Shown: piece by piece, positions 63,001-64,000 of the stretch
Layout: each line of letters begins with the position of its first letter
Numbering within the stretch: position 1 is the first letter of the stretch
Source of the DNA: Cyanoderma ruficeps
Taxonomy: Eukaryota; Chordata; Aves; Passeriformes; Timaliidae
Direction of reading: 5' to 3'
DNA length: 64,000 nt
Assembly: GCA_008694505.1 (NCBI GenBank)
Contig: VZDJ01007755.1
Location: 1,813,409 to 1,877,408, forward strand
Program-made: the position numbers and the translations under genes
The notes under the pieces: model-generated
Database searches by the model: none
What the model saw: the letters and a program-made list of their open reading frames with translations, nothing else
Told to the model about the DNA's origin: nothing

Positions 63001-64000
63001 GAGACAAAGCTCATATTTTCTTGGTCTTAGTTTGTCAATCCCATGCCAACTACCTACTCAACAGCTGTCATAGCTGTCTAGGATATATGTGGGATACTTG
63101 CATGGAACAGCTGGATAGATCAGAAATCTTAGCTATTTTTTATAGTTTTTCATTTTAAGGTTTATTGATCAGCACACTAGGAGTATGAAGCACACAAAGC
63201 AAGAGTTTACCTTGATGGTCAGCCACGGGCTGCAGAATTTTCTGGAGGACACTAAGGCAGTGCTAAAGATCAGCCTGCCTTGACAGAAAATCAGTGCATT
63301 TTTGCAAAATGACTGAAGACATCTGAAACTTTGCTCAGCACTTGTTTTCCTTCCCCTGCTCTGAAATGACATCACTTCATTCTTTGCACCTGACAGATAG
63401 GGCATGGGATTTAAAAGACCAGAGGAAAAAATATCCTACTACCTAGAATGACCAAAACCAAATCTAAGCTACATTATACACAGGAAGTTGTAAGGAGCAT
63501 AAGGGTGTGACCTCTGGAGCTCTCTTTTGAAAAGGCCTGCTGTGTTCACTGAGCTTTTGTCTGGCTCTGTCCAGGGTCTGCTTAAATGAAACAAGTTACA
63601 GCAGTGAGGCTTCACTAGTCCTGTTTGTTCACCAACTATTAGTACAAAAATTTCTGTACCTGGGTTTTTATTAAATTTAACACTCACATGGTCTTGTTCT
63701 GCTAGTACCAGCCTTTCCACGGCATGGGATTACAATGCAATGCACCAAGGAAGAATAGCTAGGAACAAAAGTTTTCAATTTACCTTAATACATTAATATT
63801 ATTAAATTTTGTCATTTGTAAATGACCAGTGCCCTTCTGAATCCTTCACTCACCAAAACTGAGAACCACAGGTGTGCATGCAACTCTCCTCTGGAAAAAG
63901 AAGCAGAAGAGAAGGAAAGCATGTGCAGAAGGAAAGAAAATAAAAACAAACCAGATCACTTTGCGTACAGTTCTTCAAAGTGCTCGGACTGTAAGGCTGA
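60091..64000. other. Intergenic, no gene recognised
   Basis: AT-rich sequence to the window end with only short chance open frames and a purine-rich tract at about 63890-63945. No RNA gene, CR1 tail or LTR terminus was recognised. Confidence 0.5.

Overview
The window looks like nuclear DNA from a bird, most likely a songbird. It is AT-rich, with one long multi-exon vertebrate gene followed by about 44 kb without recognisable genes. Its repeats are typically avian: several CR1 LINE 3' ends, a 1.4-kb endogenous-retrovirus LTR of class III (ERVL) type, and a short element combining a tRNA-Ile-like head with a CR1 tail, as in the songbird family TguSINE1. No bacterial, phage or CRISPR features are present.

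Region 1 (1-20085): the 3' two thirds of TRPA1 on the + strand. Nineteen coding exons between 2036 and 19198 join in frame to 790 codons plus a TAG stop. They correspond to human residues from about 332 to the C-terminus, i.e. the last 19 of 27 exons if the human exon layout holds. They encode the C-terminal ankyrin repeats, the linker with the electrophile-sensing cysteines, S1-S6 with the pore, the post-S6 TRP-like region, the C-terminal coiled coil and the tail. The 5' exons and promoter lie before base 1. The 3' UTR has candidate AATAAA signals at 19712, 20000 and 20060. An old CR1 fragment sits just upstream of the S5 exon.

Region 2 (20086-64000): intergenic. I found no conserved coding exon, tRNA gene or rRNA gene. 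It contains four antisense CR1 3' ends (21162, 27258, 38922, 48833), a minus-strand LTR with a 5-bp target-site duplication (22812-24198), a probable MIR SINE fragment (41425), a possible degraded LTR (44630), a TguSINE1-like SINE (52991), a near-perfect 36-bp hairpin (55147-55228) and a microsatellite with an assembly gap (59995-60009). In human the flank beyond the TRPA1 3' end leads towards MSC and EYA1; neither is visible here.

The observation most worth following is in the TRPA1 protein. The classical electrophile cysteines and lysine are kept, but the three residues reported for oxygen sensing in mammalian TRPA1 (Pro394, Cys633, Cys856) are all replaced, as are Ser873/Thr874 (menthol and antagonist site) and Glu808 (calcium site, now Asp). 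I found no wholly new genetic system. The 55.1-kb hairpin and the LTR facing TRPA1 in antisense are the most interesting non-coding structures. Human comparisons use my recollection of the human TRPA1 sequence; the numbering was checked by counting between landmark residues.
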